A stretch of DNA of 64,000 nucleotides. Origin: Modicisalibacter xianhensis (GTDB lineage: Bacteria; Pseudomonadota; Gammaproteobacteria; Pseudomonadales; Halomonadaceae). The position numbers were made by a program, and so were the translations under genes. Numbering within the stretch: the first letter of the stretch is position 1; each line of letters opens with the position of its first letter. Shown in pieces: positions 9,585 through 18,960 of this stretch. The stretch spans positions 62,001 through 126,000 of the forward strand of contig NZ_FOPY01000007.1 in assembly GCF_900113605.1 (NCBI RefSeq), read 5' to 3'. The notes under the pieces are model-generated. The model was not told where the DNA came from. It saw only the letters and a program-made list of their open reading frames with translations, and searched no databases.

Positions 9585-11450
9585 CTAGACCCCTTGGCTG
9601 GTTCGTGCGAACTGGCGGCGCACGCGTTCGAGGTGGGGAGCGAGTTCGGAGGCCTCGACTTCGCCTTGAATGCGCAGCCGAGAGAGTTCTTTGCTACCTG
9701 AAAAGAACAGTAGGCTGGGAGGACCGAACAGGCCGAACCGGTCGAGCAAGGCACGGCTGTCGTCGTTGGTGTCGGTGACATCGGCACGGATCAGGTAGAA
9801 GCCGGCCAGTTCACTGGCCACGGCCGGAGCGGGAAACACATCGCGTTCCATGATCTTGCAGGAAATGCACCATTCGGCGGTAACATCGACGAACGCAGGC
9901 CTGCCCTGTCGAGCAGCGACGTCTAACTCGTTCTCGAGTTGTGTCAATGTCGTGACCTGGGCAAACGCCGGAGCCCGCTCGGCATTGCCTGTCGTGGCCA
10001 GCCCGGCCAGTGGGCGAAACGGATTCTCGCTGCCTTGGGCGGCCCCCAGAATCAGGGCGATACCCCACGACAGCAATACGATGCCGGCCGCCTGCCGGAC
10101 TCGCGGCCAGCCCTGGCGCTGGTTGAACGTCAGGGCACCCAGGGCCAGGGCCGTGCCGATCGCCAGGCCGCCCCACAGGAGAAGGCTGACAGGCCCGGGC
10201 AGGAGGCGCTCGACGAGCCATACCGCAACCGCCAGTAATAAAATGCCGAAGGCGGCCTTGACGCCGTTGAGCCAGGCCCCCGAACGGGGAAGCAGTGACG
10301 CTCCGAAGGTGCCTACCAGCAAAAGCGGAACGCCCATACCCAGTGCCAGGGCCAGTAGTGCCACCCCTCCCATCAGAGCATTGCCTGTCGTGGAGATGAA
10401 TACCAGGGCACCAGCCAGAGGCGCTGATACGCAGGGCGACACGACCACCACCGACAGAGCGCCAGCCAGAGCCAGGCCCGGTACGCCGCTGCGTTGCAGA
10501 CGGCTCTGCCAGGCATCGATGCGATTGGCCAGGCATGGGGCCAATCGCAAGTCGAAAATACCGAACATGGCCAGGGCAAAAAGCACGAACAGGATCGCGA
10601 ACGGAATCAGGACCCAAGGCGACTGCAGGCGTGCCTGCAGATTGAGGCCGGCCCCGAATAGCCCCATCAGCACCCCGGCCAGGGCGTAGGTGATGGCCAT
10701 GCCTGCGACATAGCTCGACGATAGCGCCAAGGCTCGGCCCCGCCCGGCCTGCTGGCCAACGATGATCGACGATAAGATGGGAATCATCGGCAGGACGCAG
10801 GGCGTGAAGGTCAGTCCCAGGCCGGCGAGGAAGAACAGGCCGAGCACGGCGAGTGGGGCAAGCTCGGTGAGCAGGTTGCGATAACGGGCGTCCTCGCTGA
10901 GAGTCGTTGCCAGCGAGCCTTGGTCTGCAAGTTCCGGATTGCCGGCGTCCTGAGGCGATCCTGGAGCGTCTGTCGTGTCAGCGTTCTGGAAAGCTATCGG
11001 CGGCGAACCGGGAAAGGCGCTCATCTCGAGGCGTTCGGGAGGGTAGCACAGGCCCGCATCGGCGCAGCCCTGGAAGGTGACGGCGACTTCGAGACCATCA
11101 TCAGGCTGCCCCGTATAGGGAACCGTCAGGACGACCTGGTCGTAAAATACGTAGACATCGCCGAGAAACTCGTCGCTCTTGAACTGACCCGGTGGCAGTT
11201 GCGTTTCACCCAGCTCGACGCCGGACTCTAGGCTCTCGACGCTGAAACGGTGGCGGTAGAGATAGTATCCCTCGACGGCTTCGAAGCCGACATGCAGCCG
11301 CCCATCCTCGCGCCAGGCACTGGCCTGGAACGCCTGGTTCACCGGCAGGAAGGTCTGTTCCCCGGAGCGCTCGTCGAACCAGCCGGCCTGTGCCGTGGTC
11401 GTGAACAGTAGCGTGAATAGCAAAACGAGCAGGGAGGACAGACGTACCAT
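9585..11450 (-). CDS. dsbD: Thiol:disulfide interchange protein DsbD
   Basis: A 621-residue inner-membrane protein that passes electrons from cytoplasmic thioredoxin to periplasmic DsbC/DsbG and cytochrome c maturation partners. A signal peptide (MVRLSSLLVLLFTLLF, ending AQA) is followed by the periplasmic N-domain with the paired Cys in FQGCADAGLCYPP. The eight-helix core has the redox Cys in TFTPCVLPMIP and VVSPCVSAPLAG. The C-terminal thioredoxin domain has WCISCK. All six redox Cys are present. The start at 11450 gives a clean signal peptide; an upstream codon at 11486 would add 12 residues. It is divergent from the DUF2333 gene. Confidence 0.95.
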   Translation of the reverse strand: MVRLSSLLVLLFTLLFTTTAQAGWFDERSGEQTFLPVNQAFQASAWREDGRLHVGFEAVEGYYLYRHRFSVESLESGVELGETQLPPGQFKSDEFLGDVYVFYDQVVLTVPYTGQPDDGLEVAVTFQGCADAGLCYPPERLEMSAFPGSPPIAFQNADTTDAPGSPQDAGNPELADQGSLATTLSEDARYRNLLTELAPLAVLGLFFLAGLGLTFTPCVLPMIPILSSIIVGQQAGRGRALALSSSYVAGMAITYALAGVLMGLFGAGLNLQARLQSPWVLIPFAILFVLFALAMFGIFDLRLAPCLANRIDAWQSRLQRSGVPGLALAGALSVVVVSPCVSAPLAGALVFISTTGNALMGGVALLALALGMGVPLLLVGTFGASLLPRSGAWLNGVKAAFGILLLAVAVWLVERLLPGPVSLLLWGGLAIGTALALGALTFNQRQGWPRVRQAAGIVLLSWGIALILGAAQGSENPFRPLAGLATTGNAERAPAFAQVTTLTQLENELDVAARQGRPAFVDVTAEWCISCKIMERDVFPAPAVASELAGFYLIRADVTDTNDDSRALLDRFGLFGPPSLLFFSGSKELSRLRIQGEVEASELAPHLERVRRQFARTSQGV

Positions 11451-11624
11451 CGACACCGGTTCCTTGAGGGGGGCTGTGCGCTGCATGCGACCATCGGCTT
11501 GCTGTCGAGTTCCGCCGTATCTTCAGCTAGGCCTAATGCCGTACGGGCGCACCGAAACGTGCATGATAGGATACCCTTTTGAAGGAACCAATCATCAACC
11601 GTCACGCCCAAGGACGTCGCGCAT

Positions 11625-12893
11625 ATGGCAATGTTTCGCAACCGCAAACGTCGAACCGAAGTGCTGGAACGCCCGGAGTATGGCTGGATATGGAAGCCCT
11701 TGCTGGCCTTGCTGGTGGTTTATCTTGTCGTCTGCATCGGACTGGGGATCTGGTGGAGTCTGCGACCGGACAGCTTCGACATCGACCAGGCGGTTGTCGA
11801 ATGGCAGGGCAATGGGGCGCAGGCCACTCTGCCGCGAGGGGTGGCGATGTCATCGGCCGTGACCGCTTCGGTGGATACCCTGCTCGACAAGCCGGGTGGC
11901 CTGCTGCGCAATGATGTGGCACCACCCGGTGTGTGGCTCGATAACATGCCCAGTTGGGAACTGGGAGTGCTGCGCCAGGCGCGGCTGACGGTGCCGGCAC
12001 TGGCCGCCATGAGTACCGGCGATGCTGCCCCCTTGGCCGATGCCGAGGAGGCGCTCGATACCGACAGCGAGGACTGGCTCTATCCGTCTGCTGAGAAGAG
12101 TTATGCCCTGGCCGTCGAGTTGCTGCATGACTTTACCGCAAGCCTGAGTGCCGGGAATGCCTTGACGACACGTGGTGATGCCTTGGCTAAGTGGTTGCGC
12201 AGTGAAGCCGAGCGGTTCGAGGCGCTGACGCGTCGCCTGTCGGCGAGCATTGACGATCCCGAGGCGCTGCGTGAGTTGGGGGTCGACGAAGCGGAGTTGC
12301 CCGAGGCTACGCCCTGGTACCGGGTCGACAATGTGTTCTACGAAGCGCGTGGCGAAGCCTGGGCGATGATGCATTACTTGCGGGGCGTGCGCCGGGATTA
12401 TGCGGCGCTCTTCGAGCAGGCAGGCGCAATGGCTGGGCTCGAGCGCATGATTGCCGAACTCGAGATGGCGCTGCGTCCGCTGTGGAGCCCGATGGTACTG
12501 AATGGTTCCGGGTTCGGTATCTTCGCCAACCATTCGTTGACCCTGGCCAACTACACCATGGGGCTCAGCGATCAGGCCCGGCGCCTGGCCGATAGTATCG
12601 AAGGTGCCGAAGTCAGTACTCCGCAATCCACCCAGTCTCAGCCGTCCCCGGCTACGTCGCAGCAGGACACCCAGGCAGCGGCGGAAAATGGCGAGACATC
12701 AGCTGGCAATCCTGCTGACAGCAGTGGCGAGGGGCAAGAGCCACGCAATGCTGCCGAGCAGAACGAGGCGAGTCCACAGGCTCAGGGCAATGCAGCCCCT
12801 GAAGCAGCAAGTGGCAATGCGGACGCGGCGGGCCAGCCTGTCGGAGATGCCCTGCAGGTGCCTGCCTCTGACTCACAGGAAGCGTCGCAGTGA
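11625..12893 (+). CDS. DUF2333 family inner-membrane protein
   Basis: A 422-residue protein with one N-terminal membrane helix (about residues 24-45, KPLLALLVVYLVVCIGLGIW) and a large, probably periplasmic, helical domain including LPRGVAMSSAVTASVDTLL and NMPSWELGVLRQAR. This layout fits the DUF2333 family of uncharacterised gammaproteobacterial proteins. The last 90 residues are a low-complexity Ser/Gln/Ala/Glu-rich tail, absent from what I recall of the domain. Function is unknown. Confidence 0.8.
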   Translation: MAMFRNRKRRTEVLERPEYGWIWKPLLALLVVYLVVCIGLGIWWSLRPDSFDIDQAVVEWQGNGAQATLPRGVAMSSAVTASVDTLLDKPGGLLRNDVAPPGVWLDNMPSWELGVLRQARLTVPALAAMSTGDAAPLADAEEALDTDSEDWLYPSAEKSYALAVELLHDFTASLSAGNALTTRGDALAKWLRSEAERFEALTRRLSASIDDPEALRELGVDEAELPEATPWYRVDNVFYEARGEAWAMMHYLRGVRRDYAALFEQAGAMAGLERMIAELEMALRPLWSPMVLNGSGFGIFANHSLTLANYTMGLSDQARRLADSIEGAEVSTPQSTQSQPSPATSQQDTQAAAENGETSAGNPADSSGEGQEPRNAAEQNEASPQAQGNAAPEAASGNADAAGQPVGDALQVPASDSQEASQ

Positions 12894-12919
12894 GCGACGC
12901 GCGTGGATAGGCATGAACG

Positions 12920-12948
12920 AGAAGGGCCGCCCTGGGGGCGGCCCTTCT
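12920..12948. terminator. Bidirectional hairpin between DUF2333 gene and ppa
   Basis: Arms AGAAGGGCCGCCC and GGCGGCCCTTCT around a short G-rich loop, between convergent genes; CTCTCTTG follows on the plus strand. Likely shared terminator. Confidence 0.8.
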
Positions 12949-12977
12949 CTCTTGAAGCGTAATCGCTGAGTTCGAGC

Positions 12978-13508
12978 TTAGTGGTCCTGATAGGCTGCCG
13001 CGGCCTTCTCGATGGCCTTGCGTGCTGCATCGGCGCCATCCCAGGACTCGACCTTAACCCACTTGCCTTTCTCGAGATCCTTGTAGTTCTCGAAGAAATG
13101 AGCGATCTGCTGGCGCAGCAGTTCCGGCAGGTCGGTGACTTCCTCGACCTCGTCGTACAGCGCGGTCAGCTTCTTGTGGGGTACGCAGACCAGCTTGGCG
13201 TCTTCGCCGGCTTCATCGGTCATGTTGAGAATGCCGACCGGGCGCGCACGGATCACGCTGCCGGGCTGGACCGGGTACGGTGTGACCACCAGGGCGTCGA
13301 GGGGATCGCCGTCGTCGGCCAGGGTGTTGGGGATGAAACCGTAGTTGGCCGGATAGAACATCGGAGTGGCCATGAAACGATCCACTAGCAGGGCATCCAT
13401 GTCCTTGTCGATCTCATACTTGATCGGCGCATGATTGGCAGGAATCTCGATCGCCACGTAAACATCGTGGGGAAGGTCCTTGCCTGCGGGGATCTGGTTG
13501 AAGCTCAT
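12978..13508 (-). CDS. ppa: Inorganic pyrophosphatase (family I)
   Basis: A 176-residue cytosolic enzyme that hydrolyses pyrophosphate and pulls biosynthetic reactions forward. The signature [12 protein letters not shown] contains the metal-binding acids, and the N-terminal [16 protein letters not shown] and [12 protein letters not shown] match the family. The start at 13508 has AAGGA seven bases upstream and gives the usual length; an ATG at 13532 would add eight residues. A PPi-type phosphofructokinase lies 2 kb away, so two PPi-consuming routes are close on this chromosome. Confidence 0.95.
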   Translation of the reverse strand: MSFNQIPAGKDLPHDVYVAIEIPANHAPIKYEIDKDMDALLVDRFMATPMFYPANYGFIPNTLADDGDPLDALVVTPYPVQPGSVIRARPVGILNMTDEAGEDAKLVCVPHKKLTALYDEVEEVTDLPELLRQQIAHFFENYKDLEKGKWVKVESWDGADAARKAIEKAAAAYQDH

Positions 13509-13680
13509 TGTCGAGTCCTTGCGGTTGGCCATGAAAGCGGAAAATTCGCCGAATTATACGAACTGCCCTGGACGATTACCAATCGTAGGCACGCAAAGGA
13601 TGTTAGCCAATAGGCGATAGGCTGCCGCTGGCGTCGAAGGTATCATGTTTGGCTAATGCGTAATCCGAGGGGGTATCATC

Positions 13681-15399
13681 TTGGCGGAGCAAGCCTTGTC
13701 CTTGAGCTACGGTCAGGCCTTCGTGGCCCCGGAGCGACGTCGCCATCGCAGTTCGATGTCGGTCCAGGTGCCTGAAGGCAACACCCTGCGTAGCAAGGGG
13801 GTCTGCGCCCTGATCAGCGACTCGACCTGGCGCAATGCCATCGCCAAGCAGGCGGGTGACTTGAGCGTGCGCGGCTTTCTCGCCGATTACTATTCCACCC
13901 CAGAGCACTGGGATGTCAAGACCTCCGCTACCCGTGTCCTGCGGGCCCTCAACAGCTGGAGCTACAGCCAGAGCGGTTACATCGAGGGGGGAAGTTACGT
14001 CAGCTCCATGTCAGCCATGGTGTTGCGCGACCGGGAAGCGCATCTTTTCCATATGGGCGACACACTGGTATTTCGACTGCGAGGCGCCGAGTTCGAACAA
14101 CTGACCCGCGATCATGTCACCGACCTGGGGGGCTACCGCTATCCGTCGCGCGCGCTGGGACTCGATGGCAATCTCGATATCGATTACGTGCGCACCCCGC
14201 TAAAGCAGGGTGATCTGTTCCTGTTCACCACGCGTGCCGTGCGCGGCACGTTGATGCCGTCGGACTACGTACAATTGATCCGCTCCGACGTCAGCGACCT
14301 TGACGCCGCCTGCGAGCGCCTTGCCGAGGCGGCCCAGACGCGTGCCGCCGAGCGTGGCTATGGCGGGGATCAGTTCTGCTTTCAACTGGTGCGTATCGAC
14401 CGCCTTCCCGAGGAGGAGCCCGATCGTCCTCTAAGGCATTACGGCAACCTTCCTGTGCCCCCCGAACTCAGCGCCGGCGATCGGCTCGATGGTCTGGAGG
14501 TTCAGGCAGTGCTGTCGAAGACGGCCCAGGCGCGTGTCTATCGCATGCGTGACCTGCGCAGCGAGCGGGAGATGGTGCTCAAGGCACCCAGCCCCGAGTT
14601 GTCCAGCCGCAACGCCTATCTGGAACATTTCCTGTTGCAGCAGTGGGTCGTCGAGCGGGTCAATTCACCGTTCGTGGCGAGGGTCGTCGAACTCTCGAGA
14701 CCACGCCAGCATCTCTACTATCTGATGGAATACATCAATGGGACGACGCTGGCGGATTGGGGGCACCGACATCCGCAGGCGAGTCTTGCCCAGCGCCTGG
14801 ATATCGCACGCCAACTGGCCAAGGCCGTCCAGGCGCTGCATCGGCGGGATGTCCTGCACCAGCAGATCCATCCCGGCAATGTGCTCATCGATGCCCATGG
14901 CCAGGTGGTGCTCACCGATTTCAGTGCCTGCCACCTGCGTGAGGTGGATGGCCACAAGAAGGCCAGGGAGCTGGCGCGCCAAGTGGGACTAAGCGAGCAT
15001 AGCGCCCCAGAGTATGCCCTGGATACCGATGTGGGCCGGCGCAGCGACCAGTATGCCCTGGCCTCGACCATCTACTGGCTGTTGACGGGTAGCCTGCCTT
15101 ACGCTCAGGCGCCGAACCAGCTACGCACCCATACCGACCTGGAGCGGATGAGCTATCGCAGTGCACGGACGCGCAACCCCGAAGTGTCCAGCGAATTGGA
15201 CGATGCCCTGCGGCGCGCCCTGGATCCTCAGCGGGCATTGCGCTTCCGCCGCCTGGCCGAGTTCGCCTATGCCTTGCGCGAGCCGCGCAAGGCGGCACGC
15301 GATGACGAAGGGCATGCGCGGCGTGAGCCGGCGATCTTCTGGCAAGGTATCGCTGGCATCCTGCTGCTGCTGCTGCTGCTTTCCTGGTTACTAAAATAG
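13681..15399 (+). CDS. PP2C-like phosphatase / Ser-Thr kinase fusion, probably catalytically degenerate
   Basis: A 572-residue membrane-anchored protein. Residues 1-250 align by eye with the PP2C half, and 260-545 with the kinase half, of the bifunctional kinase/phosphatase known near nitrate genes in Pseudomonas; a Leu-rich helix (about 551-571) anchors the C terminus. Catalytic residues are missing. In the kinase loop His393-Gln-Gln-Ile-His-Pro-Gly-Asn400 replaces HRDIKPxN, and DFG is Asp413-Phe-Ser. In the PP2C half the usual ADG reads SDS (ALISDSTW) and the SDG motif reads TTR, while GD in HMGDTLVF and DH in TRDHVTD remain. It starts at TTG with GAGGGGG about six bases upstream. The Leu run is coded by six CTG repeats at 15361-15378. 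Probably a signalling pseudoenzyme. Confidence 0.82.
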   Translation: MAEQALSLSYGQAFVAPERRRHRSSMSVQVPEGNTLRSKGVCALISDSTWRNAIAKQAGDLSVRGFLADYYSTPEHWDVKTSATRVLRALNSWSYSQSGYIEGGSYVSSMSAMVLRDREAHLFHMGDTLVFRLRGAEFEQLTRDHVTDLGGYRYPSRALGLDGNLDIDYVRTPLKQGDLFLFTTRAVRGTLMPSDYVQLIRSDVSDLDAACERLAEAAQTRAAERGYGGDQFCFQLVRIDRLPEEEPDRPLRHYGNLPVPPELSAGDRLDGLEVQAVLSKTAQARVYRMRDLRSEREMVLKAPSPELSSRNAYLEHFLLQQWVVERVNSPFVARVVELSRPRQHLYYLMEYINGTTLADWGHRHPQASLAQRLDIARQLAKAVQALHRRDVLHQQIHPGNVLIDAHGQVVLTDFSACHLREVDGHKKARELARQVGLSEHSAPEYALDTDVGRRSDQYALASTIYWLLTGSLPYAQAPNQLRTHTDLERMSYRSARTRNPEVSSELDDALRRALDPQRALRFRRLAEFAYALREPRKAARDDEGHARREPAIFWQGIAGILLLLLLLSWLLK

Positions 15400-15408
15400 T
15401 TCCACAAA

Positions 15409-15444
15409 CGCATACGCCCCGACCATGAAGCCGGGGCGTATGCG
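15409..15444. terminator. Hairpin between the PP2C/kinase-like gene and pfp
   Basis: Twelve-base arms CGCATACGCCCC and GGGGCGTATGCG around a 12-base loop in the gap between the two convergent genes. No strong T-run on either side. Confidence 0.65.
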
Positions 15445-15462
15445 AGAAGCTGCCGGACTGCT

Positions 15463-16722
15463 TTAGAGTTCGAAAGTGGGCAGCTTGCGCTCGACCCGGG
15501 CCAGCTTCAGCTTGGCGACCTTCGGAAGACCGTTCTCGAATGGCGGGAAATCCTCACCCTGGATCAGGGGTGCCAGGTAGCGGCGGCAAGCCTCGGTAAT
15601 GCCGAATCCATCGTCGCGGATGAAATCACGTGGCATGAACTTTTCCTTGTTGGCGACTTCCGCCAACGGTGCCGCCTCGACGGTCCATTCGTAGGGGCTA
15701 TCACTGACCCGCTTGATGGCGGGCATCATGGCGTTCTTGCCTTCGAGGGCCAGTTCCACGGCCTTCTTGCCGACCGCATAGGACTGTTCGACGTCGGTCT
15801 TCGAGGCCAGGTGACGGGCAGCGCGCTGAAGATAGTCGGCAACGGCCCAATGATACTTGTAGCCCAGATCCTGCTTGACCATGCCGGCCAAGGTCGGTGC
15901 CACGCCGCCGAGCTGGCGATGACCGAAGGCATCGGTATTGCCGGCATCGGCCAGGAAGGTGCCATCCTCGTAACGGGCCCCTTCGGAAACCACGATCACG
16001 CAATAGCCATACTTCTTGACCGCTTCCTCGACCCTGGCCATGACTGCGGTACGATCGAAGGCAATCTCGGGGAAGATGACCATGTGCGGTGGCTCGCCTT
16101 CGCCGTTGCCGGCCAGAGCGCCAGCGGCAGCGATCCAGCCGGCATGGCGGCCCATGACCTCGAGCACGAAGACCTTGGTCGAGGTGGCGCACATGGAGGC
16201 GATGTCGAGTGCTGCTTCGCGGGTGGACGTGGCGATGTACTTGGCCACACTGCCGAAGCCCGGTGAGTTGTCGGTGATCGGCAGGTCGTTGTCGACGGTC
16301 TTGGGAACGTGGATGGCGGTCAGCGGATAGCCCATCTTTTCGGAGAGCTGCGAGACCTTGAGGCAGGTATCGGCACTGTCACCGCCGCCGTTATAGAAGA
16401 AATAACGGATGTCGTGCGCCTTGAAGACCTCGATCAGGCGCTCGTACTGGGCACGGTGGGTCTCGATGTCCTTCAGCTTGTAACGGCAGGAGCCAAAGGC
16501 GCCTCCCGGCGTATGGCGCAGGGCAGCGATGGCATCGTCGGATTCCTGAGAGACATCGATCAGGTCCTCGGTCAAGGCACCGATAATGCCGCTGCGGCCG
16601 GCATACACCTTGCCGATGCGATCCGATTCGCGACGGCAGGTTTCGATGACTCCGCAGGCACTGGCATTGATGACCGCCGTGACGCCACCGGACTGGGCAT
16701 AGAAGGCATTGTACGTTGCCAT
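15463..16722 (-). CDS. pfp: 6-phosphofructokinase, probably pyrophosphate-dependent
   Basis: A 419-residue phosphofructokinase. The phosphoryl-donor loop reads NGGGDSADT (residues 111-119), and PKTVDND (140-146) has Lys141 where ATP-dependent enzymes have Gly. In characterised enzymes that Lys, together with an acidic residue in the donor loop, goes with PPi rather than ATP use. The substrate motif EVMGRHAGWIAA is intact. It interconverts fructose 6-phosphate and fructose 1,6-bisphosphate, reversibly if PPi-dependent, so it can serve glycolysis and gluconeogenesis. AGGAG is upstream of the start. Donor specificity is an inference from two motifs. Confidence 0.88.
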   Translation of the reverse strand: MATYNAFYAQSGGVTAVINASACGVIETCRRESDRIGKVYAGRSGIIGALTEDLIDVSQESDDAIAALRHTPGGAFGSCRYKLKDIETHRAQYERLIEVFKAHDIRYFFYNGGGDSADTCLKVSQLSEKMGYPLTAIHVPKTVDNDLPITDNSPGFGSVAKYIATSTREAALDIASMCATSTKVFVLEVMGRHAGWIAAAGALAGNGEGEPPHMVIFPEIAFDRTAVMARVEEAVKKYGYCVIVVSEGARYEDGTFLADAGNTDAFGHRQLGGVAPTLAGMVKQDLGYKYHWAVADYLQRAARHLASKTDVEQSYAVGKKAVELALEGKNAMMPAIKRVSDSPYEWTVEAAPLAEVANKEKFMPRDFIRDDGFGITEACRRYLAPLIQGEDFPPFENGLPKVAKLKLARVERKLPTFEL

Positions 16723-16970
16723 GAGGGCTTCCTTTGCTCCTGTATTTTTTACTTAGAAAAGAAGGGGATCTGGGGGCTTATCATAGCCGAAAGCGGCACT
16801 TGCTGCACGGCAGCAGCCAGGAGCGTGCCGCCGGCCCGCTGGTGGCTGCAACGCTGGCCATGCTAGTCTCACGCGTTTGACACCGTGCCGTTCGGGCCGA
16901 GGCATTGTCGTTGCCTTCAGTACCCGACGCAACGCACGATGACGCTCGGAACTTCACGGCGAGAGGCCTC

Positions 16971-18338
16971 ATGCACGTCCATATTCTTGGTATCTGTGGC
17001 ACCTTCATGGGGAGCCTGGCATTGTTGGCCCGGGAGTTGGGCCATCGCGTCAGCGGCTCCGATGCCAACGTCTATCCTCCAATGAGCACGCAACTCGAAG
17101 AAGCGGGCATTGCCCTTTGCAACGGCTACCGGGCGGCCAATCTCGAGCCTCGCCCCGACCTGGTAGTCATCGGCAACGCGCTGTCTCGCGGCAATCCCGA
17201 GGTCGAGGCGGTACTCGATACCAAGCTGCCTTATATCTCTGGCCCTCAGTGGCTGGCCGAGCACGTCCTGCCCGGCAGGCAAGTACTGGCGGTGGCCGGT
17301 ACGCATGGCAAGACCACCACGGCCAGCCTGCTGGCCTGGCTGCTGGAGTCGGCGGGCTTGGCGCCAGGCTTTCTGATTGGTGGCGTGCCACGCAATTTCG
17401 GGGTGTCGGCGCGCCTGGGCGATGCCCAGGCACCCTTCGTCGTCGAGGCTGACGAATACGATACGGCATTCTTCGACAAGCGCTCCAAGTTCGTGCATTA
17501 CCGGCCCGATGTGGCCGTGCTGAACAACCTCGAGTTCGATCACGCCGACATTTTTCCCGACCTGAGCGCCATCGAGCGGCAATTTCATCACCTGGTGCGT
17601 ACGATTCCCGGCCAGGGACGTGTCCTGGTTGCCGACCAGGAGCCGGCCCTCGATCGTGTGCTGGACATGGGCTGCTGGACACCGGTGGTGCGTTTCGGCA
17701 GCCATGAGACGAGTGAATGGCGTTTTGCGCTGGAGCGTGACGATGCGAGTCGTTTCCGGGTCATTCATGGCGACGAGGATGCCGTTGTCGACTGGGCCCT
17801 GACCGGCGATCATAACGCACGCAATGCGGTCGCGGCGCTGGCCTGTGCGGCAGCCTGTGGCGTCGATCTGGCCAAGGGCTGTGCAGCGCTGGCGCGTTTC
17901 GAGACGCCGCGGCGGCGCCAGGAAATCCGCGGTGAGGTGGCCGGTATCCAAGTGATCGATGACTTTGCCCACCATCCCACGGCGATCGCCACCACGCTCA
18001 AGGGATTACGCGCCGCGACCCCGTCGGGCAGGCTCCTGGCGGTTATCGAGCCGCGCTCCAATACCATGCGCCTGGGCACGTTGAAGGAGCGCCTGGCCGG
18101 CTGCGTAGCGGATGCCGATACGGTGTGGTGGTATCAGCCGCCGGGACTCGACTGGTCGCTGGATGCCATTCTGGAAGCCAGTCCGGTCCCTGCCAGTCGA
18201 GTCGAGGACATCGATGCGCTGGTCGAGACTGTAGTGGAGCACGCACGCCGCAACGACCGCATTGTCGTTATGTCCAACGGCGGTTTCGGCGGTATTCACG
18301 CCAAGCTGCTGGCTGCGCTGGAGCGCCGGCATGGGTGA
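16971..18338 (+). CDS. mpl: UDP-N-acetylmuramate:L-Ala-gamma-D-Glu-meso-DAP ligase
   Basis: A 455-residue Mur-ligase-family enzyme that reattaches the recycled murein tripeptide to UDP-MurNAc. It begins MHVHILGICGTFMGSLALLA, carries the P-loop AGTHGKTTTASLLAWL followed by GFLIGGVPRNFG, the VVEADEYDTAFFDKRSKF metal site typical of Mpl, and DFAHHPTAIATTL in the C-terminal domain. The start at 16971 has GAGAGG four bases upstream; the open frame continues 22 codons earlier without a ribosome site. It overlaps ubiX by eight bases, so mpl-ubiX-exporter is one operon. Confidence 0.95.
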   Translation: MHVHILGICGTFMGSLALLARELGHRVSGSDANVYPPMSTQLEEAGIALCNGYRAANLEPRPDLVVIGNALSRGNPEVEAVLDTKLPYISGPQWLAEHVLPGRQVLAVAGTHGKTTTASLLAWLLESAGLAPGFLIGGVPRNFGVSARLGDAQAPFVVEADEYDTAFFDKRSKFVHYRPDVAVLNNLEFDHADIFPDLSAIERQFHHLVRTIPGQGRVLVADQEPALDRVLDMGCWTPVVRFGSHETSEWRFALERDDASRFRVIHGDEDAVVDWALTGDHNARNAVAALACAAACGVDLAKGCAALARFETPRRRQEIRGEVAGIQVIDDFAHHPTAIATTLKGLRAATPSGRLLAVIEPRSNTMRLGTLKERLAGCVADADTVWWYQPPGLDWSLDAILEASPVPASRVEDIDALVETVVEHARRNDRIVVMSNGGFGGIHAKLLAALERRHG

Positions 18339-18960
18339 TGTCGCGGAAGGCTTTGCCGCGCCGGTTACCGTTGCCTTGACCGGCGCGTCGGGAGCGCAGT
18401 ATGGACTGCGTTTGATCGAGTGCCTGGTTGCCGCTAACCATGAAGTCTGGGTGATGGTGTCGAAGGCGGCGCACATGGTCATTGCCACCGAGACCGACGA
18501 GAAGCTGCCGGCGCAACCGGCGAAGCTCGCCGATGCATTGGCCGAGCGTTGTGCGGCGGCACCGGGACAGATCCACTGCTTCGGTCGCGAGGACTGGATG
18601 GCGCCCGTGGCTTCGGGCTCCGGTGCACCGGCCTCGATGGTCATCTGCCCATGTTCGACAGGAACGCTATCGGCCGTGGCCACAGGGGCCAGCAACAACC
18701 TCATCGAGCGGGCCGCCGATGTGGCGCTCAAGGAACGTCGCCAACTGATCCTGGTGCCACGCGAAACGCCATTCTCGGCCATACATCTGGAGCATATGCT
18801 CAAGCTGAGCCAATTGGGTGCAGTCATCCTGCCGGCAGCACCGGGTTTCTATCATCGTCCCGACAGCGTTGCGGCGATGATCGACTTCATCGTAGCGCGG
18901 ATACTCAATCAGTTGGGAATCGATCATCAACTCATGCCACGCTGGGGAGAGCCGGTGTGA
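18331..18960 (+). CDS. ubiX: Flavin prenyltransferase UbiX
   Basis: A 209-residue enzyme that makes prenylated FMN for the decarboxylase UbiD in ubiquinone synthesis. TGASGAQYGLRLIE forms the FMN phosphate site. The pattern CPCSTGTLSAVATGASNNL, then KERRQLILVPRETPFSAIHLEHML and PAAPGFYHRP, is diagnostic for UbiX/Pad1. The ATG at 18331 lies inside the end of mpl, translationally coupled. Pairing of mpl and ubiX is common in Pseudomonas and relatives. Confidence 0.95.
   Translation: MGDVAEGFAAPVTVALTGASGAQYGLRLIECLVAANHEVWVMVSKAAHMVIATETDEKLPAQPAKLADALAERCAAAPGQIHCFGREDWMAPVASGSGAPASMVICPCSTGTLSAVATGASNNLIERAADVALKERRQLILVPRETPFSAIHLEHMLKLSQLGAVILPAAPGFYHRPDSVAAMIDFIVARILNQLGIDHQLMPRWGEPV

Noticed and set aside
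9507-9701. 64-codon GTG-started frame with GGAGG upstream at the end of dsbD
   Set aside because: More than half overlaps the dsbD thioredoxin domain antisense; no recognisable fold. The ribosome-like site is the only support.
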